Assembly: GCA_015179045.1 (NCBI GenBank)
Contig: WHUZ01000069.1
Coordinates: 248,001 to 312,000 of the forward strand
DNA length: 64,000 nt
Source: Kalaharituber pfeilii
Taxonomy: Eukaryota; Ascomycota; Pezizomycetes; Pezizales; Pezizaceae
Direction of reading: 5' to 3'
The notes under the pieces were generated by a model. It saw only the letters and a list, made by a program, of their open reading frames with translations. It was not told the DNA's origin and ran no database searches. Below are positions 9,421 to 19,162 of this stretch, in pieces (within the stretch, counting starts at the first letter, position 1; every line of letters begins with the position of its first letter). The translations under genes and the position numbers were made by a program.

Positions 9421-9872
9421 GTGAAGACATTTTCCTTGAGGCAACATTTTCCTTGAGGACAGTGGGGGTGACGGAGATGTAGGGAGGGAATAGGGAGGGT
9501 AGCTGAAAAGGATCAAGGGAAGGAATTGGAGTAAATTTAGATTTTAGAGCGGATTGGGAGAAATTAAATTAGGAATATTTACGGAACCAAAGGAGGGATT
9601 TTGGCATAGAGATCTGGTTTCATTAATGTGATATCTAAAGGGTCTAAATGTGACTCAAAAGAACATGCAATGCAGTCTCCTACCAATCAAAATGCCAAAC
9701 GGGTGAAAACTTTCAAACTTGCACCTCCTGTCCTTCGAATACTATCCTTATCCCATTCGAACCCAAGAAAGGTGGCAAGGAAAAACGAGGTAAGTCGCAT
9801 AAATATGACAGGGAAAAAAAACATACTTCCTACTCCATCCTCCAATGCCTTGCACCTTCCACCTTCTACCTC
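9421..9872. other. Spacer downstream of folylpolyglutamate synthase
   Basis: No gene or repeat recognised. It contains the probable 3' UTR and polyadenylation region of the minus-strand synthase gene. Confidence 0.5.
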
Positions 9873-11684
9873 CTACGCCTTTCCCACCACTACCACCTGC
9901 TCCTCCTCCTCCTCCTCCTCCTCCTCCTCCTCATTCCATTCCAACACCACTAGTACCCCACCAACTAGACGCAGGGACCCCGTCACCAGCACCACCAACT
10001 CCTCTCCTTCCCCAGCAAGGCCCCTTGCAACCTCTACTGCTTCCTCCACTGACCGAGATAAGCTCGTCGGCACCCCGTTCTCTAGAACCCTCCACTCATT
10101 CTCCAACTCCCGCTGCACCGTGAGCTCCTGAATCTCCAGAGTATCAGGCCCGTGTTTATTGTATACCAGGTCAGGCTTCACGCTGTTATTTCTGCAGGTG
10201 ATATTTGTCGTAAAGATAGCGTGGTGGAACAATGGTTCCTCTTCTACTCTTGCCTCGGCACCGGTGAGGAGTGAGGAGATGGAGGACGGTATATGCTGTG
10301 TTTCTCTTGCTAACATGAGAATCCCATGCAGCACCTTCAACAATTTTTTTGCATCTCGAGCTCGGTCCTGCTGGTTAAATATCAGTACCCTTTTCCTCCT
10401 CTTCTCATCCTGAACTTTCTCATCGCTCTTCCACTCTCTCTTCACAAACCATCTCCCTGCGACCTTCATCGACTCTATTGTATGCGCCCCATCCAGGCAC
10501 CATTCAACATTACTCTTCACCTTATCCCTCAACACTTGACATCTTCCTGGCCACCTCGTCTCCTTAAGTGCCCTCACCATCTCCTTCGGTACTCCCCCAT
10601 CAAACCCAATTTCTATCTTTCCCCCACTCACTTTCCTCACCGCCTCCCTCGCCAACTCCATTGCAAGACTCGCATTTGCCCACTGAAAGCCCCCCTGCAA
10701 CCCCAACTCAACTTCCCCTTTCAACTCGTTCCAGTTCGGAACCCATATCAGTTCCGCACCCTTTTCCTGCGCCCTTTCAGCCAATACTGCCTTGGCCCCT
10801 TCCACTTGCGACCCACTAAAGCACCGCACTCCCTTTTTCATAATTCCCGCCTTGTGCCATGCAATCCTCTCCACTATGTCTCCCAACAAATGAACATGGT
10901 CAATGTCCAACAATGTAATCCCCGTCGCTACCGGTCGCTCCACCACATTTGTTGCATCATATTCCCCACCAACTCCGACCTCCATGACCACCATGCCCAC
11001 GTTCTCCTCGAGGAATACGTGCCACGCCATTAAGGTCATATACCTAAAATACATCGGCATCATTGTTTCCTGCGGGTCGCCTAATCTCGCCTTTGCATCC
11101 GTCTCCGGTGGCAACTGTGGCTTTGTTTCTTGCAACTTATCCCAGACCTCAAAAAAATACTTTGCAAACAAGTCCTCACTCAGTGGCGTCCCGTCTATCC
11201 TGATCCTCTCACGTACATTGCACAGGTGCGGAGACGTATACAGCCCAATCTTTTGCCGTCCAGGTGGCAGGATGAGCGGTGCATATTCTTGGAGGATGCG
11301 AGATGTGAATGCGCAGGTACTGCCTTTTCCTTTCGTTCCAGCCACGTGGACGATGTTGAGGGCGTCGAAGTCAGAGGGTGAGTATCCCACGCGACGCACC
11401 CAGCCGCACATTTGGAGGTTGGGACAGGCGGTTTCCAGAGAGCGAGCGAGCTGGGCGACGTAATCTGCATTAGGTTGTAGCGTATTGAGCGCGTTGATGG
11501 CGTCCTGGTTGATGGGGAATGTTAGGGAGGTGGGGTTGGGGGGGGGGGGGGCGAAAGGAGGGGTGCCAACGGAGGAAGGGGAAAAACGTACAGTATAAGT
11601 CCGAGGCCTGGTGCGCGGGAAGGCATTTTGTGGGTCCGATTCTTTGACTGGCGCAGTAGCAGCAGAGAGTGAAGAAGTCGACAT
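9873..11684 (-). CDS. Folylpolyglutamate synthase
   Basis: Adds glutamates to tetrahydrofolates with ATP, which keeps folates in cytosol and mitochondria and supports methionine and purine synthesis. Two exons, 11684-11592 and 11504-9873, give 574 residues. The P-loop GTKGKGS is at ~87-93; YTSPHL and VRERIRI follow; EVGVGGEYDATN is at ~207-217; DHVHLLG with HKAGIMK is at ~233-254; LDGAH is at ~368-372. These are the family's signature blocks, in order. Residues ~552-562 are a poly-Glu run encoded by a CTC microsatellite. I chose ATG 11684 because it is the first methionine in frame with the conserved domain; an upstream ATG at 11880 could add a mitochondrial presequence through another intron (see findings). 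Length is close to other fungal FPGS proteins. The yeast orthologue is MET7. This is one of two intact host genes here. Confidence 0.93.
   Translation of the reverse strand: MSTSSLSAATAPVKESDPQNAFPRTRPRTYTVRFSPSSVGTPPFAPPPPNPTSLTFPINQDAINALNTLQPNADYVAQLARSLETACPNLQMCGWVRRVGYSPSDFDALNIVHVAGTKGKGSTCAFTSRILQEYAPLILPPGRQKIGLYTSPHLCNVRERIRIDGTPLSEDLFAKYFFEVWDKLQETKPQLPPETDAKARLGDPQETMMPMYFRYMTLMAWHVFLEENVGMVVMEVGVGGEYDATNVVERPVATGITLLDIDHVHLLGDIVERIAWHKAGIMKKGVRCFSGSQVEGAKAVLAERAQEKGAELIWVPNWNELKGEVELGLQGGFQWANASLAMELAREAVRKVSGGKIEIGFDGGVPKEMVRALKETRWPGRCQVLRDKVKSNVEWCLDGAHTIESMKVAGRWFVKREWKSDEKVQDEKRRKRVLIFNQQDRARDAKKLLKVLHGILMLARETQHIPSSISSLLTGAEARVEEEPLFHHAIFTTNITCRNNSVKPDLVYNKHGPDTLEIQELTVQRELENEWRVLENGVPTSLSRSVEEAVEVARGLAGEGEELVVLVTGSLRLVGGVLVVLEWNEEEEEEEEEEEQVVVVGKA
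11505..11591 (-). other. Intron of folylpolyglutamate synthase
   Basis: 87 bp, donor GTACGT, branch-like CTAAC, acceptor CAACCAG. Splicing joins RPRTYT to DAINALNTLQ, the expected start of the conserved domain. The intron is a multiple of three and has no stop, so an unspliced reading stays open but adds a Pro/Ser-rich insert encoded by a C homopolymer. Confidence 0.85.
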
Positions 11685-11884
11685 TGTCCTTGTGAGGGTC
11701 CTGCTGCGCGTCTTCTTGGATCCCGCGGGTGCCGCCGTAGGTGTAATCCGAGAACGCTCTGGCTCGGGTCGTGCGTTGGAATGTAGCGCAAGTATTTCTG
11801 CCCTTGAACACAGTACCGAGAAGCGCTGCCACCTCTGTAACTGCAATGGTCTTGGATACAAGTTTCACACCAGCAAGCATCTCC

Positions 11885-12500
11885 CTCGTATTTGTATCAG
11901 CGTTTGCACTGGCAGCAGCAGCAGCTTCAGCTGGTGCGTAGACAAGGGAACCTTTGTCCCCCCGCCTCTGCAGGTGGGGACATGAATGTGTTTTGCTTTT
12001 TATTTCTATTCTTTTTTTTTTTTTGGGGGGGGTGGGGGTGGAAGGTAGCTGAATACGAAGCTGGGAATCTTTGGGGAGGGGGGGGAAGGTAGCTGAATAC
12101 GAAGCTGGGAACCTTTGGGGATGGAGGGGACGGGGAGCTGAATACGAAGCTGGGAAATGAGGGATGAGGAGCGGGTATCCACTCGATTGGACACGGGCTG
12201 CAGAGTGACGATGCTGGATAGGACAAAGTGAGGCTGTGAGCGCTGATTACCTGGCACAATTCAGAGATAACACTCCACTCATGCGCTACTCTCAATCGGA
12301 GATTTCGCCGCATCGCATGGGGAGTTTCAATTATATGCATGTTATAAGAAATGAAGGACCTGCAGCGCTTTAAAGCAAGTGAAGCAAAGACAAAAACGAT
12401 GTATCTATCATGTACTGTTGGAAAAGCCACAAAAAGGGCAGCACCATTACAGAAGCAAAAATGATTGGATCGCTTAATGTCAATTACGTTCACTGCCAGC
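11885..12500. repeat. Upstream region of FPGS with a ~44-bp minisatellite
   Basis: Three copies of GGTAGCTGAATACGAAGCTG, the third starting GGGAGCTG, begin near 12044, 12088 and 12133 (12040-12160), separated by G-rich spacers. This is 160-280 bp upstream of the synthase's first ATG, so it may sit in the promoter. The remaining sequence to 12500 shows nothing recognisable. Confidence 0.7.
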
Positions 12501-13130
12501 AATCGTCCCTTCTTATAGCATAGTTCCTTCTCGGCTTAGGCAACTGCATTCTATTAGCTCCTCGCTACAACCACGTGTGTGCCATACCTTGGCAGCAACC
12601 ACACCAGACACCCCTAAGCATGGTACGGCATGGTGACTTAGAAGATTTGCCAGTTCCCGCGCGACCATATGTAAGCCTCTGGGTTTCTGGAAAAGCGCCC
12701 GAGTTAGTGTTAAGAAGCACCTGTCGATCAGGGGAGTTCTGACGAGTCGCTCTGCAACACCCAAGCACTAAAATCCGTATTCAAGTTCCACATCATGTAT
12801 TCGGATCTTAATTCGCTTGATATAGTCGCCCTCGTCCTTATACTAGTAGGTGTAGCGGATCTGAAGAAGGCAGGTATATTCATCAAGCTTACAGAATATG
12901 TTTATTGATATAAAAAATATAATCTAAGTATCATACGACTAGATAAGTATTATTCAGTTCTTTCTTTAATATAGTATATATTAAAATAAAGCTAATATAT
13001 ACCTAGACTCTCTTAATAACTTGAGATAGACTTATTTTATGAATATAAAATAACCCTTTCTATGGTATAAAATATAACAGAATAAATATAGAGATGAACT
13101 ATATCTACAGATATGAAAACAACCCTTTCT
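12501..13130. other. Unassigned; AT-rich from ~12840
   Basis: No gene. From about 12840 the composition becomes AT-rich with repeated TATAGTATAAAATATAA words that continue on the other side of the solo LTR (13409-13680), indicating one AT-rich block split by the LTR insertion. Confidence 0.5.
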
Positions 13131-13342
13131 TGTTACGGGTTGCAACCGACCGTTTTGCAAACCCGTTGCACCAAAATGCAGACTACCGGTAACCGCTGGT
13201 AGTACGGTTGGAAAATATATCATAGAAGTATCCGGACGGGGTCAGCGACTCGCTTACGTTTGCGCACGTGGTCAGGGATCTTGGCTCCTTTAGACAGCCA
13301 CACGGGCTTCCCTCTGCCGCCAGGGCACGCCAAGCCGTGACA
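13131..13342. mobile_element. Solo LTR (212 bp) with TSD
   Basis: Begins TGTTACGGGTTGCAACCGAC and ends CCAAGCCGTGACA. The 5-bp TSD TTTCT flanks both sides (13126-13130, 13343-13347). Relatives lie at 56395-56614 and 56835-57033, where they are transition-mutated. No internal region is found in the window, so the parental element is unknown. Confidence 0.88.
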
Positions 13343-13353
13343 TTTCTATAGTA

Positions 13354-13408
13354 TTTTTTTGTTTTTATTTCACGTGACCTCACATGCAGCTGTTCGCCAT
13401 GGCAGGGC
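13354..13408 (-). mobile_element. LINE family B micro-insertion
   Basis: Poly-T, then TTTCACGTGACCTCACATGC and TTCGCCATGGCAGGG, the inverse of the family B tail. The direct repeat ATTTCTATAGTA lies on both sides (from 13342 and at 13409-13420). Only about 45 nt of element are present. Confidence 0.85.
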
Positions 13409-14227
13409 ATTTCTATAGTATAAGATATAAGAGAATAAACTAAAATTAATATATAGTAGACCTTTCTCGATAGTATGAGGTTAATCTATAGGTATAAAAT
13501 AAATCTTTCTATAGTAGAAGATATAATAGAATGAACTAAATTTGACATATAGTAAGTCTAAATACTTCAATATAGGCTTATTCTACAGGTATAAAATAAC
13601 TCTTTTTATAGTATAAAATACAATAGAATAAAGTAAATTAAGAGAACTCACTCTATAGGTATAAGTTGGGTCGCTTATTACTGAGATGCATCAATTTTTA
13701 TTCATGTCAATCTTAGGACTGCGAGGTGCTCAGATCCCTTTCATCAAGACTTTTTGTTCAGTAACTGTAGTAGTTCTAGTTACTCGCAAATTGGACCAAC
13801 AGGTGAAATTGTTCTCCATTCAGTACATCACAACATCCAAGAATTCCTTAGGCTCAAATTTGGGCAGAATAGGCTCTTGCAATACAACACGTTTGTCTCA
13901 ACCAATATTTAAAAAAAAAATAAAAGAACAATCTCGCAATGACTCTAGCATATTTGAAGACTATGACCGCAAAATTTCCTGGGTCTGAAATTTACAACAT
14001 GGCGTGATTCGCCCTCAATATGATTTCGTTTCCCAATTGGACATTTGCACAATTTATACTTACCCTATTTTCTTAACCACGAGTGTTATTGCAGATGTGA
14101 TAATGATAAAGGTTTGTTTATTATATTCATGGTGTGTCAATAAATATATGGGTGAAACCTCGATATTGTTCCGAGCAATCTCGAGGCGCTACAACCACCT
14201 CTTGAACTATATCTGTGTTTGGTATCT
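13409..14227. other. AT-rich spacer downstream of the HET gene
   Basis: TATAGTATAAAATA-type AT-rich DNA to about 13660, then ordinary sequence. A 100-codon open frame at 13686-13988 on the plus strand has no recognisable domain; the 3' UTR of the HET gene probably falls here. Confidence 0.45.
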
Positions 14228-17200
14228 TCAAATAATAATTACTGGCGCGTCAGTAGTCATCCCAATAGCTTCCAGCCGAATACATTCCACCCCTCTTGAA
14301 TCTGACCGCGAGTACAGGCGCTCTTGTGTGATCTTTCTCTGCTCATCTGTCACTAACACGCCCACCTTTCTCACTATTAATGTTCCACTAGCTAACAACT
14401 CGGCTATCCCAAACCTGCTCATGAGCTCCTTAACTGTTAGCCAGTTTGTGTTTACGAATAGTCGTTCGTCCGTCCGGTCGTATTGCGTGCGCGGTATGTC
14501 AGATGACTCTAACACTGCCGGGAGTTTATTAAAGTGCCATTGTATTGGAAGACCAGCAGCGGCACTCGTACACATTGCCTCGGGTTTTGGATATTCCACT
14601 ACTCCTACGACCCATGCCTGGGGGCCAGCTTCGTCATGGCGATTGTGCGCAATGAGGCAATATCGATATGTATTTCTCTCTGTGGAATCCCAGTTTCGTG
14701 CTGGATCAATAGTGCCGTTATGTGGACACCAGAATGCATATGTGTAATGCTTGTAGTGCTTTCCGCTCTTGGTGGTGACTTCAAACACTTCTTCTGACGA
14801 TAAACGAGACCGCAGTATGTCAACGTCCGGCAAGATTCGGGCTGCACAAGGAAGAAATATTGCTCCAGACAATGGGTCGTATGTGCTAGTGAAAAGTGAG
14901 AGGCGACTGATGATCAGATCTTGTCGGAGCCATTCTGGTGGCCACTTCGGTCGCTGCAGCTCTATTGAGTGCGTACTTAATTCCACAATTTGCGACCAAG
15001 CTGGGATCCAATGATAGGATATTCCACCACGATGTGATGGAAGAGCAGTTTTCACTTGACGGACGTTGGGGAAGTTAAACAGTAGTTCAAGTTGCGCTGT
15101 GTATGGAAGGTATTTGATGCATCTCAGCCATGCCGAGTCCAGCCCATCATTCTCTGAGTATAAAGGAAGCTTCACACACTTCATCAGATAGCTTATACCA
15201 GCGATTTTATCAAGTTCATTTGTGGCGTTACGTCTTTGCATCTCCTGTAGAAGATCCAAAAGGCTGCAATACTGAACAGCCTGATGATTATATAGTAGCA
15301 TCTTGTTGAAACTAAGATCCGATGTCATATTCTTAGCTCGAGGTTGGGTGCCACCTGCTTACAGGGTCAGCTGTACCCATTAAATGTCGAGAGACTTTAA
15401 TATACATACTCACCATTACCGTTAAACTCAATACCATCAAGGAGACTAGGGTAGCGCTCAAACTCTAGCTCCGCACCGGCTACCAATGTAGCTAACGGGC
15501 GTAATAGGTCCCGCAGGGTCATTGACTTTGACACCCCATTGACCTTGGTTGTCACGGATATTTGTAGGGGTAGGCGTGTACCTTCGGGCATTCCCGCATT
15601 GAACATTCTATGTTCGGGGCGCATTTCTTGCAGGGTCCATGCACGATTTACCCAATGTTTCGGATGCTCCCAACCTGTCCTCTCGAACTGCCGGCCTAGA
15701 CCATTAAAATATCTAATAACTCCTATGGCCTGTCTGTAGATGTTTCCGATTGTGGGAATATCGATCAACCATTCGCCGAGTCTCTTCGCTTTTTCATCTC
15801 CCTCAACCTCCACTCCATCGGATCCAACTTCCATCATCCTTTGCCTCAAACACAGAACATCCAACCAACAATATCGTGCACCCAGCTTCATGGCTTCCCA
15901 TCGAATCTGATCGAGTGTTATTCCCCTGGGCAGTGGCACTGGCCATTGATAGCTGTTGATAGGTGTCATCCATCTTTCCATATCCTCAGTCCAACTATGT
16001 GTGATTGCCCAGAAGCCAGACTCCGGCGCCATTGGTATGTACACCCCATCGATGACCCTTGCACAGACGTCCAAGCTTACCACTCGGTTACTCAGCAGAT
16101 CCCATAGTCTTCTGGGTAGAATGTTATAAGGCCTTTCGATGCTATCGGCGCCCGCAGAAGAGTCAATATTTATCGGTCTAGGCAGGATCGCACACTTTTG
16201 GACGGAATAATCAGCGTTTGCTGTCACTAGCTCGCCTTCTACCCATTTTAAAGTCCGCAGGTATGCCGTGAACGTACCCAAATCCCATTTAGGATTACTG
16301 TGTGCGAATTCGACCACTGGTAATTTATTTGCGCCCAATCGTACGGTGTCAAACTCATCAGATTGCCACTGACTTCCGAAGGTCTCTCGCAGTTCCTGGT
16401 TTGTTGCAATCCCACAGCATCTGGTCGCTTGTGCTGAACTTAATGGTATGTCGGTAGAATAGCTAAAGCTGATTAAAACATTTGAGTCCAAACCTTCGCC
16501 GTCAAGTCGAACCCCGACGTTGATAATAGCATCGTTTGGATAGGTTTCTACTCTCGCTGTGTCAACGTTCTCAAATGCAATGCGGCGCCCTGCAATCGCA
16601 CTGCTGAGATTGGCGTGGTAGTGAGTATCTATGCTCTCGAGATGGACTGTCGCTAAGTAGGATTCACTATAATGCAAGAAACGGCCGTGGAGGGCTGAAA
16701 GTAATGTTGGGAAATGGGAAGTGATACACTCTCTGACGGCGATGATATTGTGTTCAAGTTCTGTATTGGTATCCAAATTGTTAACTGGCAAATCAAGGCA
16801 GTTGCCGGCCGCGGCGGTGAGGCTAGTAGCTTTGAGGAGGGCAGATTTGATTGTTCTTAGTCTAGCGTTAATATCCACAGTTGAAACGGCGCAAGCGGAG
16901 GCAGCAAGACTATAGCACTGGCGATCCAGGATGGACTTCAGGTCCCGGATCATTCTCATATCCCTCATATGAGGTGCTAGATGGAATTGACAGTCCGTTG
17001 GCATACATGATGGAGCAAAGTGTGCTGCGATATAGAGCTGCTCAAGATACACAGCAATGTCTTGCGCAACAGATTCTGGGCTGCTGGAGTCCTGATTGAC
17101 TCTGAGGTACTGAGCCAGGTGTCTCTTCATCGTCTCCACAAGTTCCTGGAAACTCTCCATAACCAATTGGTTACTCGTATCGTCCGGGACCTCACCAGTG

Positions 17201-17391
17201 CTTAAACCATTAGAGCATTTCCCATCTGTGCTCAGGGGTAGCCGGAAGAACTGTGGATTGTGGCGAAAGCTTCTTGCGATTACCCACAACAACCTTATAG
17301 CATGTTTGTGAATTGTGACCACGTCTGGTGCTCGTTGTGTTTCGTTGTTGTCTGTGACGTTAAGGAAATCCGGTGCAACGGAAGTGTTCAT
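14228..17391 (-). CDS. HET-domain heterokaryon-incompatibility-type protein
   Basis: Two exons, 17391-15414 and 15354-14228, total 3105 bp and give 1034 residues without a stop. The HET domain lies at ~430-590: PMAPESGFWAITHSW, then GARYCWLDVLCLRQ at ~505-517, IPTIGNIYRQAIGVIRY and NRAWTLQE at ~583-589, matching the three conserved blocks of the family. After the splice, LLQEMQRRNATNELDKIAGI is typical of the segment that follows in these proteins. HET proteins trigger cell death or vegetative incompatibility after fusion of unlike hyphae; the trigger here is unknown. The N-terminal ~400 residues are helical and unassigned. The start is the first ATG in frame; a 22-codon open extension upstream begins only with TTG. 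The frame is intact, unlike the surrounding repeats. Confidence 0.85.
15355..15413 (-). other. Intron of the HET gene
   Basis: 59 bp: donor GTGAGT, branch-like CTGAC, acceptor AAGCAG. Phase 1. Splicing joins GIEFNGNG to GTQPRAKNMTSD and keeps the downstream frame open for 375 codons, whereas reading through meets a stop within four codons. Confidence 0.85.
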
Positions 17392-18954
17392 CTTTCCTGC
17401 GTATAACCCGTAATCAGAATGTGCTGTCTGTGTAAAATCCAATTGAACAATTGTCAAATTGGGTATCAGGCTAGTGACATTGGTTGCGAACTGTACATAC
17501 CGGTCACATTCCCTTTTACCTGCAAAAGAGGGCGTGAGTCAATATATATTGAGCAATTTCCGTGGAAAGAATGTAATGCACCGCTTTTCTTTGTTTTTTT
17601 GCCCCCTCCAGTTTTTAAAAATATAAGTTTATATCAAATGTAATCCCGCCTACTGCCATTTGCCAAGGCAGGGCGAAAGCATTGCACGGACACGCTCAAT
17701 AATGAAATCCATGAAAATGACCTCACAGGTCAGCGAAGCAAAACAAGATGCGGATATTGCATGAAACAACCGAATGTTCTATGTGGATACCCCTCGTTAA
17801 ATTAAAATCATCTTCAGACATAAAGCTAATTGTAGCCTCACCTTATACGGGGAGGGAATGTCAGAAGAGTTTAATTGGCGGCAGGCCACATGAAGAGCTC
17901 GGACAAGAGCATTTAATGAAGTATTTGAAGGGAAATGACACCCCTACCTGGAATCAGATAATGTTTTTTTTTTTAAATCACATGACCCCGCATGCAGCTA
18001 TTCGCCAAGGCAGGGCAGAAATAAGATTATTGGAGCCTTGCTTAAAGGTGACAAGCGCGAAAGCGTTCGATAACTATAGAGACCCAATCAATTCCCCCTT
18101 GGTAATCTTTTTAATTTAATGGCAATCCCATAACTTAGCACAATCAGGCTGAACCACCTCTTCGCCTTATAATTTTCGTTAGATCTATCAATGTGATGGA
18201 GGCGTATGATTGGTAGCCCTTATTGATTAGATAAACTAATATTAGAAGTAGTAAGCGAAAAATGGGAAGCAAGGCAAACTTCTATGCATGTCAAATTTGG
18301 TTGGCGGGTATTTGTGGACCTCCTTTTTTTCATAATACCGAGGAGTAATAGAAGGCTGTCTCAACATGATTGCCACATCTGGGAGCCGCTATTTGGGCCG
18401 AGTAAGATATTAATCCTTCAGGAACACTTTTTTTTTTTCTTATATATATATTTAGAATCACATAACCTCGCTTGCAGCTGTTTGCCATGGCAGGGCTTCA
18501 GAAACACGTCTCTACGGTCAAGGTTGATGCTATAAATGCGCTGCTCATCATAAAAGGGCTTCTGTCAAGAGATATATTAGTTAGGATACCGTATAAACTC
18601 TCCAGGAAGGGGGGTGTACAACGGGGTCTACAAGCGCCCTAGAGACCTCCAAAAGTACTGCGTTATACCATTTATTATCTCATTGGCGCCTCTGGCTTAT
18701 TGGAGAAACTCCACTCATGACGTGGTTCATCCTAGCTGTAATTGTCTCAAATATTGGCTAAGCAGCAGGAACCAGTACCACTAATAGTGTCCATAGAAAA
18801 GTATACAGCAAGCGGTACCACTGGTGGTGCTTCTGGTAAGCATAGCAACCAAGCCTACAGTACCTAGCACAAGCTTACCGTGAGCGGCAACACTACAGTG
18901 AACGGTAAGCCCATAGCTATGGGGGTGAAGATATTTGCTGATACTTAACTTTTC
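17392..18954. other. Spacer upstream of the HET gene with family B LINE tails
   Basis: No gene recognised. Minus-strand copies of the family B tail: a degenerate one near 17610-17680 (CCATTTGCCAAGGCAGGG); one at about 17964-18021 (T-run, then CATGACCCCGCATGCAGCTA); and 18428-18496, which has a TSD TTCAGGAACAC / TTCAGAAACAC at 18417-18427 and 18497-18507. The region therefore serves as promoter and insertion target at once. Confidence 0.6.
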
Positions 18955-19162
18955 TTGTCACCCTGCCATGGCGAACAGCTGCAAGCAGTGTTGGCAAGCG
19001 GCCAGGCCGCTGATCGGCGGCCTTTTTTTTAATTTTTTTATTTCATTACTCGCGTGCCTGATCGGCGGCCTGGCTTGGCAGGCCTGAAACCGCCTGGGCC
19101 GGCCTGGACCGGCCTGAAACATGCAGGACGATTCAGGGCGATTCAGGCAATTCAGGCCATTC
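18955..19162. mobile_element. Partial family B tail and CAGTG-ended GC-rich MITE fragment
   Basis: 18955-18987 is the 5' half of a family B tail (CCCTGCCATGGCGAACAGCT). It is cut by CAGTGTTGGCAAGCGGCC at 18988, the end of a GC-rich MITE related to that at 51200 (shared GCCTGGCTTGGCAGGCCTGA). The right end is lost at the junction with the LINE that follows. Confidence 0.6.
19023..19058 (-). mobile_element. LINE family A micro-insertion, shortest copy
   Basis: A 36-bp insert: a T-rich run then ATTTCATTACTCGCGTGCC, only ~19 nt of the family A tail. The exact 12-bp TSD TGATCGGCGGCC lies at 19011-19022 and 19059-19070. It sits inside the MITE fragment. Confidence 0.88.

Noticed and set aside
9628..10131. 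Plus-strand frames opposite FPGS, also 10326-11463
   Set aside because: Antisense shadows of a well supported gene; Pro/Ser-rich from the CTC repeat.
16721..17205. Plus-strand frames opposite the HET gene
   Set aside because: Shadows of the coding strand without domains.
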